From positions 1-64,000 of the forward strand of contig CAMCWF010000002.1 in assembly GCA_945882095.1 (NCBI GenBank): a stretch of DNA of 64,000 bases, given 5' to 3'. This DNA comes from Chryseobacterium gleum (GTDB lineage Bacteria > Bacteroidota > Bacteroidia > Flavobacteriales_D > Crocinitomicaceae). The notes under the pieces are model-generated. The model was not told the origin of the DNA. It worked only from the letters and a program-made list of their open reading frames with translations, and searched no databases. Of this stretch, positions 19,627 through 29,666 are shown in pieces (the first letter of the stretch is position 1; each line of letters opens with the position of its first letter). A program made the position numbers and the translations under genes.

Positions 19627-20351
19627 CAGATGTTTTTTACGAGGCCTAAAGAAAATCCAAAGCCGTAGGATTTATGGATGAAACCACTGTATTTTCCATA
19701 CGTATTCGTCAATTGTCTTCGATAGGTACATTTTACCACCATTCCAATTCCTTTTGTACCAACATATTCTACCCCTGCTTCTGCTTTGACTTGGAGAATG
19801 TAGGAAGCGTAGGCATTGGATTTTTCCTTTAACTTTCCTTTATATGCCCCTCCCAATTCTGTGGTATATTCGAACTTCTGGTTAAATGAATTGAACAGCA
19901 GGGGATTGATTCCTGGACCAATAAAAAATCGGAATTGATTTCCATAGGTAAAATGCAAAGAAACCGGCATTCCGATGTACCTGAATTTCGAAACATAGTG
20001 ATAGCTGCTGTCATTCACTGTGGATTGAAAGTCGTAGGCTTCGCCATTTTGCAAAAAGGTCAACCCTGCTTCAAGTCGTAAAAAAGGAAGGATGCCCGCT
20101 CGAATCCCTAATCCATAGGACCACAATGGGGTTGATGTTTCGTTGGCTCTTTGCCCAAGTGGTGTATTTAGAAAGTCTTGGTTTGAAAGGAGCGTTCTGT
20201 AGGACTGAGTGCGGTTGAAGTCTAGGTAAACTTGGGTTGGGTTTTTGTCGTTGGACCAACCTTTTTTTGGGCTACTTGATGTCATCTCAAGTTGGGAAAA
20301 CAATACCATCGGTAAGGTAATCAGAATGAGAAAAAGGCACTTTTTGTACAT
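19626..20351 (-). CDS. Outer-membrane beta-barrel protein (PorT-like)
   Basis: The 241-residue protein has a signal peptide (about 1-19, ending LFSQ) and then alternating amphipathic strands typical of a small barrel (LRLEAGLTFLQNG, YRRQLTNTYGKY, YGFGFSLGLVKNI). The size and the C-terminal glycine-aromatic strands resemble PorT-type barrels of Bacteroidota. I do not claim it is the secretion protein PorT. It is the first gene of the run that continues with the Nif3-like and zinc-ribbon genes. Confidence 0.75.
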   Translation of the reverse strand: MYKKCLFLILITLPMVLFSQLEMTSSSPKKGWSNDKNPTQVYLDFNRTQSYRTLLSNQDFLNTPLGQRANETSTPLWSYGLGIRAGILPFLRLEAGLTFLQNGEAYDFQSTVNDSSYHYVSKFRYIGMPVSLHFTYGNQFRFFIGPGINPLLFNSFNQKFEYTTELGGAYKGKLKEKSNAYASYILQVKAEAGVEYVGTKGIGMVVKCTYRRQLTNTYGKYSGFIHKSYGFGFSLGLVKNI

Positions 20352-20411
20352 GATGTAAATATACTAACATTCCTTAACCTAAATCAAGCAGGTAGGATGT
20401 TAAGGTTGACT

Positions 20412-20419
20412 ACCTTTGT
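20412..20419 (+). promoter_or_regulatory. -7 promoter box upstream of the YceI gene
   Basis: TACCTTTG fits TAnnTTTG and lies 15 bases before the ATG. It sits in the divergent gap to the beta-barrel gene. No good -33 element is seen. Confidence 0.5.
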
Positions 20420-20434
20420 TAAAAAATAATACAC

Positions 20435-20962
20435 ATGAATACTTGGAAAATTGACAACATGCACAGCGAAATTGGTTTCAAAGTGCGCCACATGATGATT
20501 TCAAATGTAAGCGGAAGTTTCAAAACTTTTGATGCAAATTTAACCACTTCTGGAGATGATTTTTCGGATGTAGCGATTGATTTCACTGCACAAATAGGAA
20601 GCATCAACACAGGCGTTCAAGACCGCGATGGTCATTTACTTTCTGCAGATTTTTTCGATTCGGAAAAATTCCCAACCCTCGAGTTTAAATCTACCAGCAT
20701 TGATAAGAATGCGGACAGCGAATGGCATATTCACGGGGATTTAACCCTGAAAGGAATTACGCATCCTGTGGTATTAAGGGCAGATTTCGCAGGGATTGCA
20801 ACAGATCCTTATGGCCAAACCAAAACAGGAATGTCCATTCATGGAAAAATTAAACGTTCGGATTTTGGATTAACGTGGTCTGCAGTTACAGAAGCAGGAA
20901 ACGTAGTTTTAGGTGATGAAATCACCTTGCAAAGCGAGGTCCAATTCGTAAAACAAGCCTAA
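20435..20962 (+). CDS. YceI family lipid-binding-like protein
   Basis: The 175-residue protein starts WKIDNMHSEIGFKVRHMM, the family signature, and ends in the typical barrel segment VTEAGNVVLGDEITL. YceI proteins form a lipocalin-like barrel that binds isoprenoid-type lipids. There is no signal peptide here, so a cytoplasmic location is likely, as for many short YceI members. It is a single-gene unit with its own promoter box and a strong terminator. Confidence 0.92.
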   Translation: MNTWKIDNMHSEIGFKVRHMMISNVSGSFKTFDANLTTSGDDFSDVAIDFTAQIGSINTGVQDRDGHLLSADFFDSEKFPTLEFKSTSIDKNADSEWHIHGDLTLKGITHPVVLRADFAGIATDPYGQTKTGMSIHGKIKRSDFGLTWSAVTEAGNVVLGDEITLQSEVQFVKQA

Positions 20963-20987
20963 ACGAAACTTGGGTTTTGTTGAATAA

Positions 20988-21012
20988 GGGTGGCGAAAGC
21001 CGCCCTTTTTTT
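20988..21012 (+). terminator. Rho-independent terminator of the YceI gene
   Basis: GGGTGGC at 20988-20994, a GAAA tetraloop and GCCGCCC at 20999-21005 are followed by seven T. The T tract touches the stop codon of the convergent ABC-F gene at 21011. Confidence 0.9.
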
Positions 21013-22864
21013 ATGCGAATTCAGAAAGTTCTAACCAACGATTGGAATGTGTTTCTAGGGCGTTGACAATTTCTCCTAACCGTTCACCCAAAGACAACAA
21101 AGCGTCATTTTCCAAATCGCCACTGGAGAGTTCATCCGTGATTTGTTGCTTTTCCAATTCCAATTTTCCTATGGTTTTCTCCAAGGCCTCAAATTCTGCT
21201 TTTTCCTTAAAAGAGAGTTTCTTCGCAGGCGCATCTTCTTGAATCGGTGCTGCAACTTTTGCTTTCGCATCAGGTCTTTGCTCGCGTTTTAATTTAGCTT
21301 CTTGTACGCGATATTCAGAATAGTTTCCAATGATGTCTTTCACCACCCCTTGGCCTTCGAACAAGAAGAGATGGTCCACCATTTTATCCATGAAATACCG
21401 GTCGTGGGAGATTACGATCAATGACCCTTGAAAGGCGAGTAGGTATTCCTCTAGCGCAGCCATAGCAAAAATATCTAAATCATTGGTGGGCTCATCCAAC
21501 ACCAAAAAATTAGGATTAGACATCAAGATGCGCAACAACTTCAGTCGTCTTTTTTCACCACCACTTAACTTAGAAACAAACTGAAAATGCATATCTCTTG
21601 GAAAGAGAAAGCGTTCCAACAGTTGTGCGGCAGAAATTTGTTTTCCTTTTTCCAATGGAATAAATTCAGCCACGTCACGAACGATGTCAATTACTTTGGC
21701 ATCAGATGCATACACCAAATTATCTTGCGTGTAATGTCCAAAATGTATGGTTTCACCAATGACAATTTTTCCTTTATCAGGCAATTCTTCGCCTAAAATC
21801 ATTTTGATGAAAGTCGTCTTTCCAGTACCATTGTTCCCGACGATTCCCACGCGTTCCGTCCTTTGAAAATGATACGAAAAGTTATCCATGATTACCTTCT
21901 CCCCGAAGGCCTTGCTGATTTTGTGAATCTCGACAATTTTGGTCCCCAAACGCTCCATTTTAATAGACAACTGCATTTGGTCCTTGTTGATTCTCTGCGA
22001 AGCGGTTTCCTTTATGTCAACGAAGGCATCAATTCTTGCTTTTTGTTTGGTTCCTCTTGCTTTGGGTTGTCGTCGGATCCATTCCAATTCCTTTCGAAAG
22101 GTGTTTTGTGCTTTTTCAATCGTAGATTGCAGTTGTTCTTGTCGTTCTGCTTTTTTGAAAAGGTAATAGGAAAAATTCCCGTTGTATTTGTAGATATTGG
22201 GATTTTCCAACTCGTAGATGGTGTCGCAAATGGACTCAAGAAAATAGCGGTCGTGGGTCACCATGAAGACGGTTGAGTTGCTTGAACTTAAATAGCTCTC
22301 TAACCATTCAATCATGTCTAAATCCAAGTGGTTGGTGGGCTCATCTAGGAGCATGAAATCAGCTTCGGACAAGATTACTTTGGCCAGGGCTACGCGTTTT
22401 TTTTGTCCCCCAGACATGGTTTTAAGTTTGCCTTCAGGTTGCAGTTTGAGGATTGAAAGTACCTTAGAGATTTTTGATTCTAGGTCCCAGGCATCATTTT
22501 CCGTAATGATTTCGCTTAGTTTTTCAATGGCGTCAAGGTCGTTCTCTTCTAAGGCAACATTGTACTGATGAATAAATTTGAAAATTTCAAGGCTGTTGTC
22601 GTAAATCACATCCATGACCGTAGCTTCCTCTGGAAAAGCATCGCTTTGGTCCATAAAAGAAATTCGGATGTCCTTTCTAAAAACAATGTTCCCTGTATCG
22701 ATGGGTTCTAGGCCCATAAGACAGCGAAGAAGGGTTGTCTTGCCTGCGCCGTTTTTGGCTACGAGCGCAACCTTTTGGCCTTGTTCTATACCGAAGGTAA
22801 TGTTCTCAAAAAGGGCTCGTTCACCAAAGGTTTTGGTGCAATTTTCAACTGAAAGAAAGTTCAT
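21011..22864 (-). CDS. ABC-F family ATPase (Uup-like)
   Basis: The 617-residue protein contains two ABC ATPase domains and no membrane segment. The first Walker A is near 37-44 (AKNGAGKT), with signature MSGGQKKR near 149. The second is GNNGTGKT near 345, with signature LSGGEKRR near 440. A charged linker lies between them, and a C-terminal coiled coil (about 540-617) matches Uup-type members. ABC-F proteins act on ribosomes or, for Uup, in DNA metabolism; the C-terminal coil favours Uup. It is the promoter-distal gene of the minus-strand run that starts near purQ. Confidence 0.93.
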   Translation of the reverse strand: MNFLSVENCTKTFGERALFENITFGIEQGQKVALVAKNGAGKTTLLRCLMGLEPIDTGNIVFRKDIRISFMDQSDAFPEEATVMDVIYDNSLEIFKFIHQYNVALEENDLDAIEKLSEIITENDAWDLESKISKVLSILKLQPEGKLKTMSGGQKKRVALAKVILSEADFMLLDEPTNHLDLDMIEWLESYLSSSNSTVFMVTHDRYFLESICDTIYELENPNIYKYNGNFSYYLFKKAERQEQLQSTIEKAQNTFRKELEWIRRQPKARGTKQKARIDAFVDIKETASQRINKDQMQLSIKMERLGTKIVEIHKISKAFGEKVIMDNFSYHFQRTERVGIVGNNGTGKTTFIKMILGEELPDKGKIVIGETIHFGHYTQDNLVYASDAKVIDIVRDVAEFIPLEKGKQISAAQLLERFLFPRDMHFQFVSKLSGGEKRRLKLLRILMSNPNFLVLDEPTNDLDIFAMAALEEYLLAFQGSLIVISHDRYFMDKMVDHLFLFEGQGVVKDIIGNYSEYRVQEAKLKREQRPDAKAKVAAPIQEDAPAKKLSFKEKAEFEALEKTIGKLELEKQQITDELSSGDLENDALLSLGERLGEIVNALETHSNRWLELSEFA

Positions 22865-22885
22865 AGTGTGTTTTTTATCGACTGC

Positions 22886-23368
22886 TTATCGCACGCGATT
22901 AATGGAATCAAGGAGTGTTTTATCTCGAAGCACACCCTTATAGCCAAAAAAGGTCAAAGGAAGGGTTGTCACCGCAACGTAAAATCCTAACTGAATATGG
23001 TTGCTGGCATTGGCATTCCCTTGAACAAAAAGCAGGGTACTCCAAATGACAAAGACGACAACTAAGAAGGTGTTCACAAGAAAGCTTAGCCTAGCCAAAG
23101 ACAGCTGACGTTTGATTTTTTTATAGGAAACCAAGGTGCTCACTAACAAAAGAATCATTCCTAAAACGGGGACAACAAGGGGAATGAATTCATTGGATAT
23201 CAATTGAAAGGACCCTTTTGAGTAGTAGTAAGAGGATCGACCGTAAAGGTCAACGATGTGGTACTCCATTGATGATTCATGAAATTTTAAAAAATCAAGA
23301 CCTCCAAGCAGTGCAATGAAGAGTAAGGCAGAAAGAATAAAATAAACAGATTGAATTCTCTGGAACAT
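22886..23368 (-). CDS. DUF4293-like four-helix membrane protein
   Basis: The 160-residue protein has four hydrophobic helices (about 7-23, 55-75, 88-108 and 118-140). It starts MFQRIQSVYF, the typical start of the DUF4293 family of Bacteroidota. Its function is unknown. It lies 10 bases after aroC on the minus strand, in the same run. Confidence 0.82.
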   Translation of the reverse strand: MFQRIQSVYFILSALLFIALLGGLDFLKFHESSMEYHIVDLYGRSSYYYSKGSFQLISNEFIPLVVPVLGMILLLVSTLVSYKKIKRQLSLARLSFLVNTFLVVVFVIWSTLLFVQGNANASNHIQLGFYVAVTTLPLTFFGYKGVLRDKTLLDSINRVR

Positions 23369-23378
23369 AATTCGGTTT

Positions 23379-24449
23379 TTACAAAGTTAAGGTCTTATTG
23401 CGTAAAAAGTGGTCTAAAATTACAATTGCGGCCATAGATTCTACAATTGGCACGGCGCGTGGCACCACACAGGCATCATGTCGTCCTTTGGGTTCTAGGG
23501 TGTTTTGTTGACCGGCGGCGTTTACGGTGGTTTGTTTTTGCATGAGGGTTGCTACCGGCTTAAATGCCACACGAAAATAGATGGGCATCCCATTGGTAAT
23601 CCCGCCTTGGATTCCGCCCGAAAAATTTGTTTGTGTTGTAAAATCATCATTGAATAAATCATTGTGTTCACTTCCCAACATTTTTGCAGCGTCAAAGCCA
23701 CTTCCAATTTCAAAGCCTTTCACCGCATTGATGGAAAGCATGGCTTTTCCTAAATCTGCATGAATTTTATCAAAAATAGGTTCTCCAAGTCCAGCCGGAA
23801 CCCCATGGATAACGCATTGAATGCATCCACCAGCCGTGTCTCCTTTTGCCTTCACTTCTTGTAAATAGTCCTCCATTTTTTTGGAGATTTCATGGTCTGG
23901 ACAACGCAACGTAGATTGGTCAATGGTACTTTGGGAATAAAAGCCAGACTTTTGGAGCATTCGTTGGGAGCCGATTTGGTCTACGTAGGTACTCAATAAT
24001 ATCCCTTGGCTTGCCAATATTTGAGCTGCGATTGCACCCGCAACCACTCGGCAGGCGGTTTCACGTGCACTGGAACGGCCCCCTCCTTTTGGATCGCGAA
24101 GTCCATACTTTTTTTCGTAAGTGAAATCGGCATGGGAAGGACGGTACAAAGTGGAGATGGAATCGTAATCTTCAGGACGCGCATCCTTGTTTTTGATGTT
24201 GAACCCGATGGGCGTTCCAGTGGTTTTCCCTTGGTAAATTCCCGATAAAAAAACGACCTCATCTTCCTCTTTTCGCGCTGAAGCGAATGCGTTTTGTCCA
24301 GTTTTTCTTCTGTCTAAATAGGCTTGGATTTCGGAGAGGTTCAGTTCAAAATTTGGCGGACATCCTTCAATGATTCCTCCGATGGAAGGACCGTGAGATT
24401 CCCCGAAGGTGGTAAGTTTAAATACATTTCCAAAGGATGATCCTGCCAT
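23379..24449 (-). CDS. aroC: Chorismate synthase
   Basis: The enzyme makes chorismate from EPSP with reduced FMN, the last shikimate step. The 356-residue length is normal. Signatures are GESHG near 12-16, the GGGRSSARETA segment (about 122-132), GCIQC near 208 and the C-terminal GRHDACVVPRAVPIVESM (about 324-341). It lies 22 bases after queG. Confidence 0.98.
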   Translation of the reverse strand: MAGSSFGNVFKLTTFGESHGPSIGGIIEGCPPNFELNLSEIQAYLDRRKTGQNAFASARKEEDEVVFLSGIYQGKTTGTPIGFNIKNKDARPEDYDSISTLYRPSHADFTYEKKYGLRDPKGGGRSSARETACRVVAGAIAAQILASQGILLSTYVDQIGSQRMLQKSGFYSQSTIDQSTLRCPDHEISKKMEDYLQEVKAKGDTAGGCIQCVIHGVPAGLGEPIFDKIHADLGKAMLSINAVKGFEIGSGFDAAKMLGSEHNDLFNDDFTTQTNFSGGIQGGITNGMPIYFRVAFKPVATLMQKQTTVNAAGQQNTLEPKGRHDACVVPRAVPIVESMAAIVILDHFLRNKTLTL

Positions 24450-24471
24450 GGTGCAAAATTACGGTAATTTC

Positions 24472-25395
24472 TTATTCAGCAAGGAAATTAACATTGCGCA
24501 TCCAACCTTCATATTTTGTGCGTTTAATCGCGCTGTGCTTGAACATCTCTTGAAAAGCTTCCTTACGTAAGCCCATCCAATCTTCTTCAGCAAGGTTTAA
24601 AATTGAAAAATCTGGCGTAAATCGTTTCTCCTTCGTGGGTTTTGAAAATCGATTCCACGGGCAAACATCTTGGCAGATGTCACATCCAAAGGCCCATTGT
24701 TCCATTTTTCCTTTGAATTCGCTCGGTATGATCTCGTCCTTTAACTCTATGGTTACATAGGAAATGCATTTTTTTGCATCAATTTGATAAGGTATCGCCA
24801 ATGCGTCTGTTGGACAGGCATCGATACACCGCGTACATGTACCGCAATAGTCTTTCATGGGTGCATCTTGCGAGAAAGTCAAATCAGAAATGATTTCGGC
24901 AATGAAGAAAAAACTCCCCTCTTTCGGATGGATGAGGTTGGTGTTTTTCCCGAGCCAACCTAAGCCTGATTTTTTGGCCCAAACCTTATCCATTACAGGT
25001 GCAGAATCCACAAAGACCCTGCATTGAATTTCTCCAATTTCTAATGCGATCCATTCAATAAAGGTATTTAAATGGTCTTTGATTACATGGTGATAGTCCT
25101 CGCCGTAGGCATATTTTGCGATCTTTGGCACCCCGGGGTTCTGGGTTTCGGCTGGATAATAATTGAACAGGAGGGAGATAACCGACTGGGATCCTTCAAC
25201 CAATAGGGTAGGGTTTAAGCGCTTGTCAAAATGGTTTTCCATGTACCTCATTTCCCCATGTTGGTTGTTTTTTAACCAAGTTTCCAAAAGAGGTGCTTCG
25301 TGTGCTAAAAATCCCGCTTTCGAAAATCCACAATGTAAAAATCCGAGTTCCGTTGCTTTCTCGCGAATGGCATGTTTATAGGCGTCCGCCAGCAT
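24472..25395 (-). CDS. queG: Epoxyqueuosine reductase
   Basis: QueG performs the last step of queuosine synthesis in tRNA, using cobalamin and two 4Fe-4S clusters. The 307-residue protein has both cluster motifs: CGTCTRCIDACPTD (about 184-197) and GCDICQDVCPWN (about 236-247). The start follows ruvB by two bases; ruvB-queG pairs are common in flavobacteria as far as I recall. Confidence 0.95.
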   Translation of the reverse strand: MLADAYKHAIREKATELGFLHCGFSKAGFLAHEAPLLETWLKNNQHGEMRYMENHFDKRLNPTLLVEGSQSVISLLFNYYPAETQNPGVPKIAKYAYGEDYHHVIKDHLNTFIEWIALEIGEIQCRVFVDSAPVMDKVWAKKSGLGWLGKNTNLIHPKEGSFFFIAEIISDLTFSQDAPMKDYCGTCTRCIDACPTDALAIPYQIDAKKCISYVTIELKDEIIPSEFKGKMEQWAFGCDICQDVCPWNRFSKPTKEKRFTPDFSILNLAEEDWMGLRKEAFQEMFKHSAIKRTKYEGWMRNVNFLAE

Positions 25396-25397
25396 GT

Positions 25398-26417
25398 TTA
25401 GAACAATCCATTTTGAAAATACCCCAAATCTTTGCCCAGGTATTTGTACGTTTTTTCGGTGACCTTCCTACCTCTTGGCGTACGCATCAGAAATCCTTCT
25501 TGGATCAAGAAGGGCTCATACACTTCTTCCAAGGTTCCGGCATTCTCACCAATGGCGGTAGCAATTGTAGTTAATCCTACAGGACCTCCACTGAATTTTT
25601 CTAAGATGACTTTCAATATGCGTATGTCCATTTCATCTAATCCATTTTCATCAACATTCAAGGCTTTCAAGGCGATGTCAGTAATTTCTGTATCGATGCT
25701 TCCGGTGCCTTTGATTTGCGCAAAATCCCTTACACGTCTAAGCAATGCATTTGCAATTCTTGGGGTACCCCTGCTTCTGCTTGCAATTTTATAGGCTGCG
25801 TCGTCATTGATGGCAATTTGAAGTAAATTCGATGAGCGTTCAACAATGTGGGTCAGTGTTTGCGCGTCGTAATATTCCAGTCTTGAATTGATTCCAAACC
25901 TTGCCCTGAGGGGAGAGGTTAACAAGCCTGACCGCGTCGTGGCGCCAATCAAGGTAAATGGATTCAAGTTGATTTGAATGGTTCTGGCATTTGGGCCTGT
26001 GTCCAACAAAATGTCGATCACATAATCTTCCATTGCCGAGTAGAGATATTCTTCAACTACGGGACTTAAGCGATGGATCTCATCTATAAACAAAACATCG
26101 CCTTCACTTAAATTGGTAAGAAGACCTGCCAAATCTCCAGGTTTATCCAAAACAGGGCCGCTGGTTACCTTAAACCCGACGCCCATTTCAATGGCGATGA
26201 TATTTGCAAGGGTGGTTTTCCCCAATCCTGGTGGGCCATGCAGTAGTACGTGGTCAAGGGGTTCATTTCTGAGTTTTGCCGCTTTTACGAAGATGGAAAG
26301 GTTTTCTACAACGTTGGGTTGCCCAGCAAAATCTTCCAATGTTTTGGGACGAAGAACTTTGTCATAGTCTTGGTCTGTATTCTCAGCCTGCTCTCGATAA
26401 TCAAAGGAATCTTCCAA
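25398..26417 (-). CDS. ruvB: Holliday junction branch migration ATPase RuvB
   Basis: The AAA+ motor of the RuvABC resolvasome has 339 residues. Walker A is GPPGLGKT near 62-69, Walker B is [10 protein letters not shown] near 108-117, and sensor/arginine-finger segments [18 protein letters not shown] are near 158-175. The C-terminal winged helix ends [16 protein letters not shown], with Arg in the DNA-binding position. Confidence 0.98.
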   Translation of the reverse strand: MEDSFDYREQAENTDQDYDKVLRPKTLEDFAGQPNVVENLSIFVKAAKLRNEPLDHVLLHGPPGLGKTTLANIIAIEMGVGFKVTSGPVLDKPGDLAGLLTNLSEGDVLFIDEIHRLSPVVEEYLYSAMEDYVIDILLDTGPNARTIQINLNPFTLIGATTRSGLLTSPLRARFGINSRLEYYDAQTLTHIVERSSNLLQIAINDDAAYKIASRSRGTPRIANALLRRVRDFAQIKGTGSIDTEITDIALKALNVDENGLDEMDIRILKVILEKFSGGPVGLTTIATAIGENAGTLEEVYEPFLIQEGFLMRTPRGRKVTEKTYKYLGKDLGYFQNGLF

Positions 26418-26439
26418 AATAGCGCTTTATACAAAGTTA

Positions 26440-27129
26440 TCAATCCTGATGGATTGGGAATTTATTTCTGGAACTAAAATCTAATAAGAAGGATTCCATG
26501 CTTTCATAATGGTAGTCTGCGAGGATAAGCTTAGGTTCGGGTGAGTGGGTTTTTTCGGGGATGCAAACCACTTTCATTTTGGCAGCTTTGGCGGAAATGA
26601 TTCCATTTAAAGAGTCTTCTATTACCAAACATTTTGTGGGTTTAACACCCAAAGTTTTGGAAGCCGTTAAATAAACCGCTGGATGGGGTTTTCCATGGGA
26701 TTCATTTTCAGCGGAATGAATGGAATCAAAGGCATCTTTGATGTTTAAGCTTTTCAAAACCGCTTCCATCAAGCGATGGGGGGAAGAGGTTGCCAAGCCG
26801 GTTTTGAAGTGACTGTTTTTGAAAAAGGCCAAGGTATCCATGACACCCATCAAAGGGAAAGGATTTGCGTAAATCAAAGACTCCATGGCATCGATGATGT
26901 CATTTACGACCACTTGCTCGTTTGCAATGCCCCATTTTTCTTCCATGTTCCAAAAATGGACAACTTCGTCTATGCGAATGCCAACGGTTTTCTGAAAATC
27001 CTTTTTGGTGAGTTGGCTGCCAAGTTTTCCAAATACGTCTTCCATGGCAATCTTCCACAAAGGCTCGGAATCGATGAGTACACCGTCCATGTCAAAAATC
27101 AGGGCTTCTAAATCTGAGGGAAAAGGCAT
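26440..27129 (-). CDS. hxpB: HAD-family sugar-phosphatase, HxpB-like
   Basis: The 229-residue HAD hydrolase has motif I IFDMDGVLIDSEPLW (about 11-25, nucleophile Asp), motif II ATSSPHRL near 117, a Lys in KPHPAVYL near 150 and motif III VIEDSLNGI near 173. The string of conserved segments closely follows E. coli HxpB (YniC), a hexitol/2-deoxyglucose-6-phosphatase. Beta-phosphoglucomutase-like activity cannot be excluded. Confidence 0.88.
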   Translation of the reverse strand: MPFPSDLEALIFDMDGVLIDSEPLWKIAMEDVFGKLGSQLTKKDFQKTVGIRIDEVVHFWNMEEKWGIANEQVVVNDIIDAMESLIYANPFPLMGVMDTLAFFKNSHFKTGLATSSPHRLMEAVLKSLNIKDAFDSIHSAENESHGKPHPAVYLTASKTLGVKPTKCLVIEDSLNGIISAKAAKMKVVCIPEKTHSPEPKLILADYHYESMESFLLDFSSRNKFPIHQD

Positions 27130-27132
27130 GCG

Positions 27133-28389
27133 TTATTTGAGAATGAGTCTGACTTTTTCAATTCTGCTTTTGCTCACTTGAGTGATGATCAAACGAATGG
27201 AATCATCGATTACCAATTCGGTGTTCATTTCAGGAATCCTTTCCAATTTTTGAATGATCAATCCACCTAGGGTATCATAATCTTCAGATTCCGGAAGGTT
27301 GATGGGATAGTTTTCATTGATGTAATCGATGTCGACCCGCGCAGAAAAGAGGTATTCATTTTCTGAAATTTGTTCTTCCAACCAGTCCTCATTGTCGTGC
27401 TCATCTTCTATGTCGCCAAAAATCTCCTCGATTACATCCTCTATGGTTATGATGCCTGCGGTACCTCCGTATTCATCCATCACAACGGCCATGTTGCCGG
27501 ATTGCTTTGAGAAAACCTCCAAAAGTTCTTTTCCAGACAAGACACCAGGGACAAAACCGATGGGTTTGATGATATTTTTTATGCTGGTTGGGGTGCTGAA
27601 GAAATCGAAGGAATGCACATAGCCAATGATGTTGTCTATGCTGTTTTTATACACAACTATTTTTGACAGTCCTTTTTGAATGAAAATTTGCAAGGTGCTT
27701 TCAACATCTTGTTCGATATCTACCGCAACAATTTCTGTTCTTGGAATCATACAGTCGCGTGCCTTGACATTTGAAAAGTCTAAAGCATTTTGAAGGATGG
27801 TCATTTCATTTTTGAATTCTTGTTCAGGTGAAATTCGCGCATTGATGTCTTCAACATAGTGTTCCAAATCCACTTTTGAAAAGACTTTTACCGAGGACTT
27901 CATTTTTGAACCTGTGGCTCTCAGCAGTAACATGCTCAGGGAAAGCACGAATTGGGTAGGGAGGTAAAGAAGGATAAACACCACCAAAAGTGGAAAAGTC
28001 CCCAGGTTTAAAAACTTGTTTGGGTTGATCGCTGCGATTGCTTTCGGGAAAAATTCCGCCCCGATGAGTACCAATAAGGTTGAAAGTATGGTTTGGATGA
28101 TCAATACCAAGACTTGGTCGTGAATGCCCCAAAGTTGATGGGTGTCACCAACTAGAATTTTCCCGAATGAAATTCCATAGACAACGAGGGAAATGTTATT
28201 CCCAAGCAACATCAAGGCAATCATGGTAGATTGGTTTTTGTAAAACAAACCATTGATTTTACCTTTCAGGGTTCCTTTTGATTTTTCTACTTCAATTTTC
28301 AAACGATTGGAGGAAAGGTAAGCCTGTTCCATTCCTGAAAAGAAAGCCGAAGAAACCAAGGAAAGTAAAACGAGTTGTATGTCCGACAT
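27133..28389 (-). CDS. gldE: CNNM/CBS-domain membrane protein, GldE-like
   Basis: The 418-residue protein has an N-terminal membrane domain with four helices (about 3-25, 60-80, 88-110 and 125-155). Paired CBS domains follow (about 210-335, with MIPRTEIVAVD and VVMDEYGGTAGIITIEDVIEEIFGDI in part), then a C-terminal CorC/HlyC domain. This is the CNNM family of likely Mg2+/Co2+ transporters. In flavobacteria the GldE gliding protein has this architecture, but gldD, its usual partner, is not next to it. The symbol is therefore tentative. It overlaps the purD start by one base. Confidence 0.82.
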   Translation of the reverse strand: MSDIQLVLLSLVSSAFFSGMEQAYLSSNRLKIEVEKSKGTLKGKINGLFYKNQSTMIALMLLGNNISLVVYGISFGKILVGDTHQLWGIHDQVLVLIIQTILSTLLVLIGAEFFPKAIAAINPNKFLNLGTFPLLVVFILLYLPTQFVLSLSMLLLRATGSKMKSSVKVFSKVDLEHYVEDINARISPEQEFKNEMTILQNALDFSNVKARDCMIPRTEIVAVDIEQDVESTLQIFIQKGLSKIVVYKNSIDNIIGYVHSFDFFSTPTSIKNIIKPIGFVPGVLSGKELLEVFSKQSGNMAVVMDEYGGTAGIITIEDVIEEIFGDIEDEHDNEDWLEEQISENEYLFSARVDIDYINENYPINLPESEDYDTLGGLIIQKLERIPEMNTELVIDDSIRLIITQVSKSRIEKVRLILK

Positions 28390-29663
28390 TAAATTAAATC
28401 TTTACCAATATCTCTACGAAAATAGGCATTTTCAAAGGTGATTTTTTTAATATTATCATAGGATTTTTCCAGCGCCAAAGAAATGTTCTTTCCATAGGAT
28501 GTTACGGCCAATACCCTTCCACCATTGGTAATCACTTGGGGACCGTCAGAGGTGGTTCCTGCATGAAAAACCATACTGTCAGAAATCCCGTTGAGGCCAT
28601 AGATGATTTTGCCTTTTTCATACGATTGAGGATATCCACCCGAAACCATCATTACGGTAGCAACTGACTTTTCATTGAATTGTATGTCTCTTTCGGAAAG
28701 GGTTTGAGAGGCTACGCCTTCCAAGAGGTCTAAAAGGTCGGATTTGATTCGTGGGATGACGACTTCCGTTTCTGGGTCACCCATTCGGCAATTGTATTCA
28801 ATAACATAAGGATCCCCTTTTACATTGATTAAGCCGAAAAATATAAATCCTTTGTAGTCGATTTTTTCTTTCCCTAATCCTTTAACAGTGGGTATAATGA
28901 TCTGATTTACAACTTTATCCATGAAAGCAGGCGTAGCGAAAGGTACTGGAGAAACAGCTCCCATTCCGCCGGTGTTTTCACCTAAATCTGCTTCGCCAAT
29001 CCTTTTGTAATCTTTTGCTTCCGGTAATAATTTGTAGGAAATACCATCGGTTACCACAAAAACGGATAGCTCAATGCCTTTAAGAAATTGTTCAATCACT
29101 ACCGTTTTACTTGCATCGCCGAATTTTTCGTCCAACAACATATGGGTTAGTTCCTGTTCAGCAGCGATCAATTCCTCTAAAATAACAACCCCTTTTCCAG
29201 CCGCCAAGCCATCTGCTTTGAGTACATAGGGTGGTTTCATGCTTCGCAGAAAATGGATGCCTTCCATCAAAGTGTCCACAGTGAAAGCTCCGTATTTTGC
29301 AGTGGGAATGTTATGTCTAAACATAAATTCTTTCGCGAAAGATTTACTGCCTTCCAATTGTGCTCCCAGTTTCGATGGCCCAATCAATGCACATTTTAGT
29401 AAGTCAAGGTCGGTTTTAAAGAAATCAGCAATGCCATTAACCAAAGGTTCTTCAGGGCCAACGACGACCATTTCAATTCCATTTTTAAGAACAAAATCTT
29501 TGATTTCAGGAAAATTTGAAAGGTTAAGTGAGACGTTTTTTCCATACTGTTTGGTGCCGGCATTGCCAGGGGCGATGAACAATTCTTCAAGTATTGAACT
29601 TTGGGCTATTTTCCAAGCCAAAGCATTTTCACGACCGCCAGCTCCCAATAATAGTATTTTCAT
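28389..29663 (-). CDS. purD: Phosphoribosylamine-glycine ligase
   Basis: GARS forms glycinamide ribonucleotide, the second step of purine synthesis. The 424-residue protein starts KILLLGAGGRENALAWKI, has the ATP-grasp core with KADGLAAGKGVV near 148-159, and carries the metal-binding EYNCRMGDPETEV near 284-296. It sits directly after purQ (three bases), forming a purine biosynthesis pair. Confidence 0.98.
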   Translation of the reverse strand: MKILLLGAGGRENALAWKIAQSSILEELFIAPGNAGTKQYGKNVSLNLSNFPEIKDFVLKNGIEMVVVGPEEPLVNGIADFFKTDLDLLKCALIGPSKLGAQLEGSKSFAKEFMFRHNIPTAKYGAFTVDTLMEGIHFLRSMKPPYVLKADGLAAGKGVVILEELIAAEQELTHMLLDEKFGDASKTVVIEQFLKGIELSVFVVTDGISYKLLPEAKDYKRIGEADLGENTGGMGAVSPVPFATPAFMDKVVNQIIIPTVKGLGKEKIDYKGFIFFGLINVKGDPYVIEYNCRMGDPETEVVIPRIKSDLLDLLEGVASQTLSERDIQFNEKSVATVMMVSGGYPQSYEKGKIIYGLNGISDSMVFHAGTTSDGPQVITNGGRVLAVTSYGKNISLALEKSYDNIKKITFENAYFRRDIGKDLI

Positions 29664-29666
29664 TAC